A stretch of DNA of 64,000 nucleotides from UMGS1601 sp900553335 (lineage in GTDB: Bacteria > Bacillota > Clostridia > Oscillospirales > Ruminococcaceae). Position numbers and translations under genes: made by a program. How positions within the stretch are numbered: the first letter of the stretch is position 1; every line of letters begins with the position of its first letter. This document shows positions 34,729-45,196 of the stretch, piece by piece. Under the pieces are notes generated by a model, which saw nothing but the letters and a program-made list of their open reading frames with translations, did not search any database and was not told the DNA's origin. The stretch is taken from positions 17,030-81,029 of the forward strand of contig CALEUW010000013.1 in NCBI GenBank assembly GCA_937920725.1. Direction: 5' to 3'.

Positions 34729-36516
34729 ATGGCGAATGGTAACAGACAGCCTAAATGGGATATTTATGAAGCGGCTATCCTGTTGGACGGCTATTTGAAC
34801 ACGCTCCAAACAAACAGACCTAAGTTGCAAATCATTAAGGATATTTCTGCTGCTTTACGAAAAATGGCAATCAATCGCGGCATGAAAATCGATGAAATCT
34901 TTCGTAATGGAAATGGAATCTCCTATCAAATAAAAAGCATGGAATCTGCGTACAAGGGTCGGACAGTTTATATACCTTCCACAAAACTCTTTGATGAGAT
35001 AGTTTCTATTTATAGAAGCAATGGATTACAGTATCACCAACTCTTACAGGAGGCAAAGCGTATGGTAAATGAAAATTCTTTAAACCAAACCACCATACCC
35101 GGTAATTCGAAAAAAGCCCCTGTAAGGGATAAGTCTTTGTGTTTTGACACTGAACTGATATCAGCTGCCGAAAAAATCATACCGGCAGCTTTCCCTAATG
35201 GTCTGCGCAAATCTTCACAAATAGCAAGAAAAAAGTTTAGTTCAATATTCAAGGAACTCTCCGGCTATGATTTTCCGGAAAGCATAGACCTTGATGAACT
35301 CGCTTTAACAGTTGGAATTGAATATGAAGATAAGATTTACGCACCTTCAAAAGAAACTAAGAAATTAATATGCGATGAAATTACCAACGCTAAAGAAAAA
35401 GGTCATACTTTAGTGTTTTACGAAGAATTTTATAATGCTTTTTCTCAACAACTTTCTTCTGACTCTATTTTTTCCGCAGAGCTATTTAAGAAAGTATTAG
35501 AGCACATTATGCCTAATATGTTTTTTTTCAAGTCATATGCATGCTTTTCTAGAGAGGATTCTTTGGCAAAAGACATTATCCATGCATATGGAAATGATAC
35601 ATTTCTCAACTACTATGAAATTAAGCGCCGGTTACCGTATGCTGATTTTTATCAAATAAGGGTGGTTTGTTCTAGAAACGAGAAATTTGTCTCTATGGGT
35701 GATGAAGTTTATGCGCTGGCCGATAAAATAAAGATTTCCGAAAAAGATGTAGAAAGAGCAAAGCGCTGTATTAAAAATGACATCGAGCGAAACAGTTTTT
35801 CAATGTTGAATAGTATAAATGTTGATGAAAGCGAGAACCTTAACCCCGGAATTAATTCTTATGCTTTAAAAACACTTCTTTTTGATAGATATCTCTCGGG
35901 CACATATTCCAGAAGAAGATCGCTCATAGCACAAGCTGGAGTTAGGGTTCGCATGTATGATGTGATGAAGGATTACTGCCTTGAATTTGAAAAAATATCA
36001 TTGTGGGAAATTGAAGCCTACGAACGGGAGATAAGCGGAAATTTCGCATATGGATTGAGAGCAGCGTTTGATTCAATGGTCAGAATCGATAAGACCACAT
36101 TCGTCCACAGAGATTTAATAACATTTGATATTGATGCTACAGATCGCGCTCTTGCGCTGTATGCAAAGAATTGCATTTGTCCCATAGCTGATATTCCTAG
36201 CTTTACCTCGTTCCCATATGTCGAAGGTTATTCATGGAATGTTTTCCTTTTGGATAGCTTTTGCGCGCACTACAGCAAAAAATATCGCTCGATTGGTGGC
36301 CCGGCACGAAAAGGCATAATTGGCGCAATTTATCCGACTGAAATGAAAATTAGTAGTTACTCTGACTTGCTTGCACAAGTAGCTTCGGATAGTGGATTGG
36401 AATTAACTGACAATATCATCAGCAACTACTTTTCGAAACATAAATACCTGCTGAGAAAAAGCAACATCAATGAAGTGCTGGCTAAAGCGCAGGAAATACG
36501 ACTTAAGGAGGGATAA
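34729..36516 (+). CDS. Unrecognised 595-aa protein, first large gene of the BREX-like operon
   Basis: No catalytic motif is recognised. The first 110 residues (PKWDIYEAAILLDGYL, GMKIDEIFRNGNGIS, YQIKSMESAYKG) form a compact helical domain that I believe recurs at the N-terminus of clostridial defence-linked proteins, though I cannot name it. The rest is helix-rich, with several stretches suggesting tandem winged helices (for example SYALKTLLFDRYLSG, and DLLAQVASDSGLEL near the C-terminus). It is between the XRE gene (2-bp gap) and brxP (3-bp gap), so it is made with the BREX proteins. It may be a DNA-recognition or accessory subunit; that is inference. Confidence 0.6.
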   Translation: MANGNRQPKWDIYEAAILLDGYLNTLQTNRPKLQIIKDISAALRKMAINRGMKIDEIFRNGNGISYQIKSMESAYKGRTVYIPSTKLFDEIVSIYRSNGLQYHQLLQEAKRMVNENSLNQTTIPGNSKKAPVRDKSLCFDTELISAAEKIIPAAFPNGLRKSSQIARKKFSSIFKELSGYDFPESIDLDELALTVGIEYEDKIYAPSKETKKLICDEITNAKEKGHTLVFYEEFYNAFSQQLSSDSIFSAELFKKVLEHIMPNMFFFKSYACFSREDSLAKDIIHAYGNDTFLNYYEIKRRLPYADFYQIRVVCSRNEKFVSMGDEVYALADKIKISEKDVERAKRCIKNDIERNSFSMLNSINVDESENLNPGINSYALKTLLFDRYLSGTYSRRRSLIAQAGVRVRMYDVMKDYCLEFEKISLWEIEAYEREISGNFAYGLRAAFDSMVRIDKTTFVHRDLITFDIDATDRALALYAKNCICPIADIPSFTSFPYVEGYSWNVFLLDSFCAHYSKKYRSIGGPARKGIIGAIYPTEMKISSYSDLLAQVASDSGLELTDNIISNYFSKHKYLLRKSNINEVLAKAQEIRLKEG

Positions 36517-36519
36517 GCC

Positions 36520-38817
36520 TTGTACGAATATAAATATGACGCTGAAACCGGTGGAATCATATTAACGGATACTACATCGCTTGTTTCAAAGGAACCACGT
36601 CCTGTATATGCACAGGAATTGGATTATTTAGGCGTTGACGATTATTTGATTTACGAAAAGCAGCAGGATGTCCCCTATATGTGGGCAGAAGCGGCAAGAT
36701 ACATATATAAGGGAGAAGTAATCTTCAATACAAAAGGCGGTTCTCTCTATGAAAGACCAACTCTAGAGTTTGCCACAAAAGAAGAGAACGGCGAAAAAGT
36801 ACGGGTTATCGCTGATGGGGCCAAACTCGAAAAAATAGATATTCAAGCGATGGTTGATGCAAATAGAGATTCCCTTGCTATTATTGAACAAATTACAGTT
36901 AAGAAAATTTATGACGTTTATAAACGTCGGCAGAAATCATTGGATTGTTTCCATGTTGCTTTCTCAGGAGGAAAGGACAGTATAGTTCTCTTGGAACTTG
37001 TAAAAAAAGCCCTTCCGCGAAGCAGTTTTATGGTTGTATTCGGGGATACAAAAATGGAATTCCCCGATACATATGAATTGGTTGACAAGGTAGAAGCGAA
37101 ATGCAAGGAAGAAGGAATTAATTTTTATAGAGCTGCATCTCACTTTGAACCGGAAGAGAGTTGGCGATTATTTGGACCTCCTTCCAGAGTATTAAGATGG
37201 TGCTGTACCGTTCATAAAGCAGCACCACAGACGCTAAAAATCCGAGAGGTTCTCGGAAAAAACGATTTTGTTGGAATGGACTTTGTGGGTGTAAGAGCCC
37301 ATGAAAGTGCTACCAGAGCAACATACGAAGAAGAAAACTACGGTAAAAAGCAAAAGGGTCAGTATTCTCATAATCCGATTTTAGAGTGGACCTCTGCTGA
37401 GATTTGGCTATACATTTTTGCGAATAACTTGCCGATAAACAACACATACAAAAAAGGAAATTCAAGGGCAGGATGTCTGTTCTGTCCTATGGGCGGAGGA
37501 AAAGGCGATTTCTTTCAGTATTGCTCTTACGAGAGTGAGATTGACAAGTATATCGACATAATAAAAAGTACAAATGCTAAAGATTCTGGTAAACCAGCCG
37601 CACTTAACAGCTATATAACAAATGGTGGGTGGAACGCACGAAAAAATGGCCGAGATTTAACAATCAGCAAGCAGCACTATTTTGAAGAAACCAAGGATGG
37701 AATACTTTCAATCAAAGTCGTTGAGCCTTCTACCGACTGGCAGGAGTGGATAAAAACTTTAGGAAATATTGATTTCGAGTTTGATTTTCATACCATATCT
37801 AACGGATACCTTATTACGGTAGATGAAGCTGTATTTGGAACAGATGCTACCAAGAAAAGAAAGTTTAAACAGGTGTTTAAAAAAGCAGCATACTGTCAGA
37901 AATGTAAAGTATGCGAAGCAAACTGTAGAAACGGCTGTATATCCTTTAATAGCGGATTAAAAATTACCGATTGTAGACACTGTGGGCAATGTCATGAATT
38001 AAATAGCGGCTGCTTGGTATACAATTCTTTAAAAACACCAATGGGAGGAACAAGAAAGATGAGCTATAACTCTTTTGCTAATCACGCACCTAAGCTTGAT
38101 TGGGTTAACGACTTTATAGATAAAGGGCAGAAGTTTTGGGATGATAATTCACTGGGGCCGAATCAAGTACCGATGTTCAAAAAGTTTTTGAAGGCATGCG
38201 GTATTATTGATTTAAGCAACCAACCTACAAGGATTTATGACATGTTGGTAAAAGGTGGAATTGATGATTCCAATGCTTGGGGATTAGTGTTGTCAAATTT
38301 TGCATATAACGAGCAATGTAAATGGTACATAAATAATATGCCAATAGGCTTGGAGTATAAGCGCGATAGTATAGTAGAAATGTTGATGGAAGCTGGAGTA
38401 AGTAAAGGCGATTCCACATCAATTATTAACGCTTTTAAGCGCTTCTGCGAGCTTCCTTTAGGATATGTGCTCAATTTTGGCTTTACAACTGAAAAGGGCG
38501 TTAAAATTGAAACTTTAGGACGATCCAAAGCTTCAATTGATGATGACCGTGTTCTTCTATATTCTCTGTATAAGTATGCCGAAGCATGTGAAGGATATTA
38601 TCAGTTCAGTCTTAGCACTTTAATGGATACTAACATTGAATCCGCCGGCATTAGTCCTGTTAAAATATTTGGCTTTAAAAAGGACGAAATGGAAGCAATG
38701 CTTAGAGGTTTGTCGGCAAAGTATAATGACTATATTGATGCAGACTTTACACACGATTTAGACAAAATAGCACTGAGAGATTATCACACAGCACGAGATG
38801 TTCTCGATTTATTTTGA
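36520..38817 (+). CDS. brxP: BrxP-like PAPS-reductase/ATP-pyrophosphatase protein (BREX type 4)
   Basis: 765 aa, TTG start at 36520 with AAGGAGGG nine bases upstream. The adenylating PP-loop is FSGGKDS (Ser 149 to 154). Cys pairs follow in RWCCTVHK (about 228) and GCLFCPMG (about 319). A ferredoxin-like Cys cluster (YCQKCKVCEANCRNGC and CRHCGQCHELNSGC) spans about 458-500, and a helical C-terminal third completes the protein. The fold is that of PAPS reductase and DndC, the Fe-S protein of DNA phosphorothioation. A PAPS-reductase-domain protein is the marker gene of BREX type 4. It probably activates the DNA backbone or a base for sulfur insertion. Confidence 0.85.
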   Translation: MYEYKYDAETGGIILTDTTSLVSKEPRPVYAQELDYLGVDDYLIYEKQQDVPYMWAEAARYIYKGEVIFNTKGGSLYERPTLEFATKEENGEKVRVIADGAKLEKIDIQAMVDANRDSLAIIEQITVKKIYDVYKRRQKSLDCFHVAFSGGKDSIVLLELVKKALPRSSFMVVFGDTKMEFPDTYELVDKVEAKCKEEGINFYRAASHFEPEESWRLFGPPSRVLRWCCTVHKAAPQTLKIREVLGKNDFVGMDFVGVRAHESATRATYEEENYGKKQKGQYSHNPILEWTSAEIWLYIFANNLPINNTYKKGNSRAGCLFCPMGGGKGDFFQYCSYESEIDKYIDIIKSTNAKDSGKPAALNSYITNGGWNARKNGRDLTISKQHYFEETKDGILSIKVVEPSTDWQEWIKTLGNIDFEFDFHTISNGYLITVDEAVFGTDATKKRKFKQVFKKAAYCQKCKVCEANCRNGCISFNSGLKITDCRHCGQCHELNSGCLVYNSLKTPMGGTRKMSYNSFANHAPKLDWVNDFIDKGQKFWDDNSLGPNQVPMFKKFLKACGIIDLSNQPTRIYDMLVKGGIDDSNAWGLVLSNFAYNEQCKWYINNMPIGLEYKRDSIVEMLMEAGVSKGDSTSIINAFKRFCELPLGYVLNFGFTTEKGVKIETLGRSKASIDDDRVLLYSLYKYAEACEGYYQFSLSTLMDTNIESAGISPVKIFGFKKDEMEAMLRGLSAKYNDYIDADFTHDLDKIALRDYHTARDVLDLF

Positions 38818-38830
38818 GAGGTAGAAGATT

Positions 38831-41800
38831 ATGAAATACAGCGAATACTTTGAGATAGACAAAAATTACTATCCTGAAATTAATCCTGACTCTGTTAAGG
38901 ATCCGGGAAACAAATGGCAATACACATACCCACATGAAACCTTCGTTGATTTGCTTTCTTCTGTCGAACTCATGCTGAACAGAGAGAACAAAGAACTTCG
39001 AAAAGGAATTTGGATTGAAGGTTCTTATGGCACTGGAAAATCAAGGGTCATATGGGCATTGAAAAATCTGCTGGAATGCTCTAAAGAGGAATTTTGCAAT
39101 TATTTTGATAACGATGAGTTCAAGAAAGTGCCCGATCTCAAAGATAAGCTTCTCGCACAGAGAGAGGATAAGATTATCACGGTGTTCCGATACAACAGCG
39201 GAGAAATTACTTCAATTAAACAGTTTATCACAGCTGTATTTGATAGTGTTTCAGTCGCTTTGGAAAAAGAAGGCGTTCCGTATAACGGCAACAATACCCT
39301 TCGTGGAAAGGTTGCACAGTGGCTTACCGATGAAGCTAATAAGGCGTTCTTTAATAGCATAATTACCATGCCGCAATATCGCTCTTGGGGCAGTTTGAGT
39401 GGTAAAACTGCAGACGATATTATTGCGCAGCTGACCAATCTTTCTGTCAGCGCAGATGCTCTTCTCTCTGATATTTTGCGTATCGGTGAGGAAAGAGGCA
39501 TCAAACCTTTTAACATTGAAATGCAAGACCTGAAAGATTGGCTGACGGATATTATTGACAGCAATAATCTTAAGGCAATTGTATTCTTGTGGGATGAATT
39601 CTCTTCTTTCTTCAAGAACAATCCAACATCTTTGGATGTATTTCAGTCCCTGGCAGAACTTGCCAATGACAAGCCTTTCTATATGGTCATTGTCACACAT
39701 ATGGCCGGTTCTTTCTTCTCTGATTCTGACAAGAGAACAAAGGACGCATTTAATATTGTCTACGACCGTTTCGTACACAGAACTATAGAAATGCCGGACA
39801 ACATTGCATTCAAACTTATTAAGCATGCAATGAAAATTAAAGATATCGCCAAAGACGAATATGAGGGGTTTGCGGATGAACTTACAAGTTATATGCCTAA
39901 CTCCAGAAAAGCAGTGTGTAGCTTTGTTAAGGTCGACGACGATGTAATGAAGGGAATCTTCCCGATCCATCCTATGGCGGCATTACTTTTAAAGCATTTT
40001 GCAAAGAACTTTGCGTCAAACCAGAGAAGTATGTTCAACTTTATTAAAAACAGTCAGTCCGATAATCTAGAAGCATTCCAGTGGTTTATTGAAAATCATT
40101 CTCCAGACGACAATGAAATACTGACCATCGATTACCTTTGGAATTTCTTCTATGAAAAAGGTGGAGATGAGAATACAGATACCCAAGGCAAAAGCAATCT
40201 TGATATTGCGATTGCAACAATACTCGATACATATCCGAGCAACGCTTCAAAGTTGAACCGTGAGGAAAAACGTGTCCTGAAGACCATCCTCATGATGCAG
40301 GCTATCAGCAAAAAAATGAATAACGGTGTTGAACTTCTTAGGCCGACAGCAAAGAACCTTGGCCTTGCATTCGAAGGTGATGACTCTATGGAGAATAATA
40401 GAGCTATCAATATCGCAAAGAATCAGCTCGTTCAAAAGAAGATTCTTTATATCGATACTAATGGCTCAGAGGAAGAATTTGCAGCTTCTGCTATAGCCGG
40501 CGACCAAGTTCAGATTGATGCTATAAAAGATAGACTCCGTAAAGAAACGAAAACAGCTAAGCTTATTGACGACGGAGATCTGCTGTCTGCATTTACCTTC
40601 AATTCATCTTTGCGTACACGATATAACTTCCAGTATGCAACGGTGGACAACTTCAAACTAACAATAAACAAAATTAACAACATGGCGAAAACCTATAAGT
40701 TCAACGCCGTTATTTGTATTGCAAGAACAGAAGATGAGCAGACGACCTTGCGTTTGAAAATCGCAGAGGCGGTTCAAGATTCAGTCTATAAGGACATAAT
40801 CTTCGTTGATGCAACGGCCAATATTATGGGGACTGATCGCTTTGAACAGTGGATTAATGCTGCTGCCCAGGAAGAATACTGGCGACCTAAAGACGGACAT
40901 TTGGCGGATGAAAAGCTGAAAGATGTTAAAAGAGTCCTAAACGACTGGAAGAATGATATCTCCGGAGGGAAGTTCACTGTTTATTTTGGCAAAGATTTCA
41001 AAGAAGACGCCGCAAGCATGACCTTGCTGAAAGAAAAGCTTGCCACTGTTGTTCTTAGTGTCTATCCGCTGTCATTCGATAATTGTAATGTTTCTGATCA
41101 GTTCTTTACCGATGCCAAGTATCCTGACGCGGCAAAAAAAGGCATTGCCATGGCAAAAAGTGTTGACTTTACGAAACCGGGAATTTTCCAGGAAAAGTAT
41201 GTCAAGGCTATGATTGGTGATGTTCTTGGCGTTGAAAATTACGCCGAAGTAAAGCCAAATTTGAGTATTTCTAAATTGAAAACAAAAGTTAAAAATCTTA
41301 TCGACGAAACCTTTAAAGATGACATCCGTATTCCAATTAGCGATATATTTGATTCCTTAATGGAAGACGGCTTTATGCCTTGCGCCATGTATGCTTATCT
41401 AACCGGATTCTTACTTAGCGATTATTCGGATGAACCATACAGATATAGTGTGGGTTCTGCTGGTGACAATGGCGGAAAAATGACAGCCGAACAGCTGGGT
41501 AATGATATCGGTGAATATGTCAAATCTAAGGTCACGCCAATCAAAAACTATAAAGAGAAATATATCGAAATAATGACTTCTGAACAGAAAGCATTCGTTG
41601 ATTTTGCGTCCAAAGCTTTTGAGATTCCTGAGAACCTTTCTGTAGAACAGGCTGCGTCTAAGGTACGAATCAAACTCCGTGATATCGGCTATCCGATTTG
41701 GTGCTTTAAGACTATCGATACAAATAGTCTCGATGGCTTTATTGATAAGCTTGCTGAAATTTCGAACGCAAAAAATGGCGATAATGTTCCGAGCCTAGCA

Positions 41801-43024
41801 AGTAAAATGGGTAAAATGCTTATTGCTGTTCCGTCTTCTGTAGATAATCTTTCGGAGCTCTTGACCGAAGAAAACGGTTACAAAGCAATGGAAGAGTACT
41901 TGCATGAGTTTGAAGGTGGCAAGTTGTTGACTTGCGCGGGTGAAATCGGAATTACAGATGTTATGGCTGATGTTAAAAAGCAAATCGGTTCCGGTGAGGC
42001 AACATGGCTTTGGGATATGGATACTGGGCTTGAAGAGTTAAAAAAGCTCCTGATTGAGTATCAGATTATCTTAGAGAGCAATCAGTTTATAATAAAAGCA
42101 ACCTCGTTCTTTTCATGCATGCAAGCGTGGAAAGATTATGCTCGTTACATAAAAACACCCGCAAGCGTTATAGCTTCTAAGTGTCCTGAATTGTTGTACT
42201 TTATTAACTGCTTGAAGGATATCTCAGAGAATGGTGAAATCTCACATGAAAAGCATGAAAAATTCTTGCACGAAATAACAGAAAAAGCTTCTGTTATCAG
42301 CAATCTAAAAAACGAAAAAGTATCCATATTCTCTGAAGAGTATTCTATATATCTTAATGGATTTAACGATACAGAGATAAAGAAAGTATATAACAAACTT
42401 CCTGCGACCTCCTTTACAGACGATAAGTCTACATTTGAAAAGAATGTTTCTACTATTTCTGATGAGATAAGAAGCGAACAGGAACGATTTAGACTCTTAG
42501 AACGCTGGAAAGAATTAACCGGGACAAAAGATCCATATGAATGGAGTGACAATTACAGGACCCCGATAAAAGCACTTGTTCCTACCGATGAACAGACCAA
42601 CGCGTTCAAACTATTTGATGCAATTAATTATTCCAACTCGGATGCAACAAAGGTTTCAGATGCGCTTAAGTATTTGAAGAGCAAACCTGGCTTTATTACC
42701 ACACTTACAGATCAGGCAAAAATTGACTCTGCCTTTATTCGCATTGTTTTGAAAAAGTACTATGCGATACTGAATGATTTGAATGCTGTTCGTGAACATT
42801 TAGAGAATGTTATCCCGAAGTCACCATATTATTGGTATGGTGATCCTTCGGTTGTAACAGAAATTGAAAAACTTGCCAATTCTAAATACAGAACCGGCGG
42901 AAATTCCGTTGTCATGGAAAGAATTGACAAGATGGATGCAGAAGAAGCCAGAGAGTATTTGCGAAAACTTGTAAAGGAAGATGTTGAGGTAGGTATTTCA
43001 ATTATCAGCAAGGAAGGTATTTGA
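38831..43024 (+). CDS. brxC: BrxC/PglY-type large ATPase (BREX)
   Basis: 1397 aa. An N-terminal P-loop, IEGSYGTGKSR (64-71), and a Walker B AIVFLWDEFSS (about 250) lie in an ATPase domain. Long helical and winged-helix-like regions follow, then a charged C-terminus. Size, position between the PAPS-reductase gene and pglZ, and the P-loop context fit the type 4 BrxC group. BREX BrxC-type ATPases are needed for both marking and blocking phage DNA. It starts 14 bases after brxP, with GAGAGG upstream. Confidence 0.85.
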   Translation: MKYSEYFEIDKNYYPEINPDSVKDPGNKWQYTYPHETFVDLLSSVELMLNRENKELRKGIWIEGSYGTGKSRVIWALKNLLECSKEEFCNYFDNDEFKKVPDLKDKLLAQREDKIITVFRYNSGEITSIKQFITAVFDSVSVALEKEGVPYNGNNTLRGKVAQWLTDEANKAFFNSIITMPQYRSWGSLSGKTADDIIAQLTNLSVSADALLSDILRIGEERGIKPFNIEMQDLKDWLTDIIDSNNLKAIVFLWDEFSSFFKNNPTSLDVFQSLAELANDKPFYMVIVTHMAGSFFSDSDKRTKDAFNIVYDRFVHRTIEMPDNIAFKLIKHAMKIKDIAKDEYEGFADELTSYMPNSRKAVCSFVKVDDDVMKGIFPIHPMAALLLKHFAKNFASNQRSMFNFIKNSQSDNLEAFQWFIENHSPDDNEILTIDYLWNFFYEKGGDENTDTQGKSNLDIAIATILDTYPSNASKLNREEKRVLKTILMMQAISKKMNNGVELLRPTAKNLGLAFEGDDSMENNRAINIAKNQLVQKKILYIDTNGSEEEFAASAIAGDQVQIDAIKDRLRKETKTAKLIDDGDLLSAFTFNSSLRTRYNFQYATVDNFKLTINKINNMAKTYKFNAVICIARTEDEQTTLRLKIAEAVQDSVYKDIIFVDATANIMGTDRFEQWINAAAQEEYWRPKDGHLADEKLKDVKRVLNDWKNDISGGKFTVYFGKDFKEDAASMTLLKEKLATVVLSVYPLSFDNCNVSDQFFTDAKYPDAAKKGIAMAKSVDFTKPGIFQEKYVKAMIGDVLGVENYAEVKPNLSISKLKTKVKNLIDETFKDDIRIPISDIFDSLMEDGFMPCAMYAYLTGFLLSDYSDEPYRYSVGSAGDNGGKMTAEQLGNDIGEYVKSKVTPIKNYKEKYIEIMTSEQKAFVDFASKAFEIPENLSVEQAASKVRIKLRDIGYPIWCFKTIDTNSLDGFIDKLAEISNAKNGDNVPSLASKMGKMLIAVPSSVDNLSELLTEENGYKAMEEYLHEFEGGKLLTCAGEIGITDVMADVKKQIGSGEATWLWDMDTGLEELKKLLIEYQIILESNQFIIKATSFFSCMQAWKDYARYIKTPASVIASKCPELLYFINCLKDISENGEISHEKHEKFLHEITEKASVISNLKNEKVSIFSEEYSIYLNGFNDTEIKKVYNKLPATSFTDDKSTFEKNVSTISDEIRSEQERFRLLERWKELTGTKDPYEWSDNYRTPIKALVPTDEQTNAFKLFDAINYSNSDATKVSDALKYLKSKPGFITTLTDQAKIDSAFIRIVLKKYYAILNDLNAVREHLENVIPKSPYYWYGDPSVVTEIEKLANSKYRTGGNSVVMERIDKMDAEEAREYLRKLVKEDVEVGISIISKEGI

Positions 43025-43025
43025 T

Positions 43026-45185
43026 ATGAAAGCAATTGCCACTAATGAGGCTATAGAAAACATCAGGACTTATTTGAATAGTGAGAATGCATATCCTTAC
43101 TTCGTAGTTGTCAATGGAAGTAAGGAATACAGTCTCATCTTAAGTAAGTTCGCATCCTTAAAGAAAATTCGGATTAGCAATTTCTGCAATGGTGATTCCT
43201 ATCCGAATATTGACAGTTTTTGCGATTCTATCGCTAATGCTAGTGACAAAGACAACCTCGTTCTGGGAGTGGGAGAACACATTACTTGTGGCGGTAACAC
43301 AGACGTTCTTAACAGAATAAAAAACATGGTTGCCTCGCATACTGTTGTTCTATGTCGCGGCATAAGACAAGAAGTATCAAAACTAAATAGCGCTGATAAG
43401 AAATTTAACGCACGGCGTTTCTGCTGTATTGAATCTGAGCTGGATTATTCCATAATTATGACGGATTACACAATCGGAGCAAACATTAATCAAGGATACA
43501 AAAACCTGCTTATTTGCTTAGAAGATGGAGGGGCAGGAGAAGTCTATGTAAAGACATCACTGGACATTAATTCATCTAGGGTAATTAAAACTCCATACGA
43601 TGCAGTAAGAGCGAAGGATCCTCATTTTGATATTCCAGAAAGCAGTTTGGATGAGAACCTGTGGGAGGAGTTTTATGAAGATGATGACCTGTCAGGGACA
43701 TATGAATTACTTGACTGGCGTACATTCTTGAAATTTAAATTGAATCCTCCGCAGTCCAACTCTTATTTACGGGCAGTTATTGACGAGGCGCCAGATTATG
43801 CGTCATATAAGAAAAACATCTATGATTTAATTCTTTCATACCCGATAAAGAGCAAAGAATATAAAACATTCTATCCATTAAGGAAAGCACTGCTTAAAAA
43901 TGAGTCTGGCATGGAGATTAATTCTTATCTCGTAAAAACCAAGCAAAAGGACCTTAACAGACTGTTCTATCTCACAGACAATACCGAGGAAGAACGATAT
44001 GAGATTGTTAAGGAAATTGCTTCTTTAGGTGCTATTCCTAAAGAGCTCTGTGACATTTATCCGGAGCTGTCAGATTATCTATGTCAATATGCCTTCACTT
44101 GTAGCAACGGAGAATTGTTTACAGAGTATTTTGATCAATACAAAAAGAATAAGCTCCTAAACAAGATTACACCGGAGTTCCTGGATAAAGTAATTGATTA
44201 TTCCATTGATGGAAACAGAAAATATAATGTGTTGCCTACAAGAGGCTCTCTAGTAGAAAAATTGGATAACGGGAAAAACGAACTAATTTGGATTGATGCT
44301 TTAGGAGTTGAGTATTTAGGCTATATTCAGCGTAAATGTGCCGCTCTTGGGCTCAAGCTGGAAGTAAAAATTGGTCGTTCCGTGCTTCCATCACTTACAG
44401 ACATCAACAAGGCATTTTACGATGATTGGAAGGGCCCAAAGCAACAAACAAAACGTCTGGACGAGATTAAGCACAAGGGCGAAAGCCGGTTCAACTATGA
44501 AACCGATGGCAAGTTGCCTATATATATAGTTGCAGAACTTGATGTAATTAATGAAGCTCTTCGTAGAGCAAAACAAGAGCTTCTTCAAGAAAAGGTCAAA
44601 AAAGTTGTCATTGCATCGGACCATGGCGCAAGTAGACTTGCAGTTATCAATGAACATGAAAATAAGCATGCTCTATCAGATACTACTGGAAAGCATTCCG
44701 GTAGATGTTGCCCGCAAAGCGAAACCAACGAACGACCGGAGTCAGCAACTGCCGAAAACGAATTTTGGGTTCTTGCAAATTATGATCGTTTTAAGGGTGG
44801 ACGAAAAGCAAGTGTAGAAGTGCATGGCGGAGCAACACTCGAAGAGGTTCTGGTTCCCGTGATTACTCTTACTTTAGTTGATGTCAGAATAACGCTTGAA
44901 AATCTTACACCGACGGCATGGTCGAGTTATGATGAGCATCCTGTTTTGGAAATATTCTGTGCTTCTAAAATAGATGTACTAAAACTTCGTGTTAACAACG
45001 TTACCTATGAGGCAACGAAGATAAGTGATGTGAAGTATCAGTTCGTTTTAACCGAACACAAATTGTCGGGAACATATTCCGCAGAAGTTCTAGATTCAGA
45101 CACTATAATTGGGAATATCGAATTTGATATTCAAAAACGAAGCGGTAGCAAAAATAAGAAAGCAGAAGATGATTTCTTCATTTAA
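43026..45185 (+). CDS. pglZ: PglZ-family protein (BREX)
   Basis: 719 aa. The alkaline-phosphatase-like PglZ core is seen in ELIWIDALGVEYL (about 419), VVIASDHGASRLAV (about 527) and VEVHGGATLEEVLVP (about 598), which hold the metal-binding Asp and His residues. PglZ is the hallmark of all BREX types; it is a predicted metal-dependent nuclease or phosphodiesterase. The N-terminal 250 residues are variable, and a C-terminal Ig-like stretch is present. The gap to brxC is one base. It shows no sign of truncation. Confidence 0.9.
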   Translation: MKAIATNEAIENIRTYLNSENAYPYFVVVNGSKEYSLILSKFASLKKIRISNFCNGDSYPNIDSFCDSIANASDKDNLVLGVGEHITCGGNTDVLNRIKNMVASHTVVLCRGIRQEVSKLNSADKKFNARRFCCIESELDYSIIMTDYTIGANINQGYKNLLICLEDGGAGEVYVKTSLDINSSRVIKTPYDAVRAKDPHFDIPESSLDENLWEEFYEDDDLSGTYELLDWRTFLKFKLNPPQSNSYLRAVIDEAPDYASYKKNIYDLILSYPIKSKEYKTFYPLRKALLKNESGMEINSYLVKTKQKDLNRLFYLTDNTEEERYEIVKEIASLGAIPKELCDIYPELSDYLCQYAFTCSNGELFTEYFDQYKKNKLLNKITPEFLDKVIDYSIDGNRKYNVLPTRGSLVEKLDNGKNELIWIDALGVEYLGYIQRKCAALGLKLEVKIGRSVLPSLTDINKAFYDDWKGPKQQTKRLDEIKHKGESRFNYETDGKLPIYIVAELDVINEALRRAKQELLQEKVKKVVIASDHGASRLAVINEHENKHALSDTTGKHSGRCCPQSETNERPESATAENEFWVLANYDRFKGGRKASVEVHGGATLEEVLVPVITLTLVDVRITLENLTPTAWSSYDEHPVLEIFCASKIDVLKLRVNNVTYEATKISDVKYQFVLTEHKLSGTYSAEVLDSDTIIGNIEFDIQKRSGSKNKKAEDDFFI

Positions 45186-45196
45186 GGTGAATTGCG

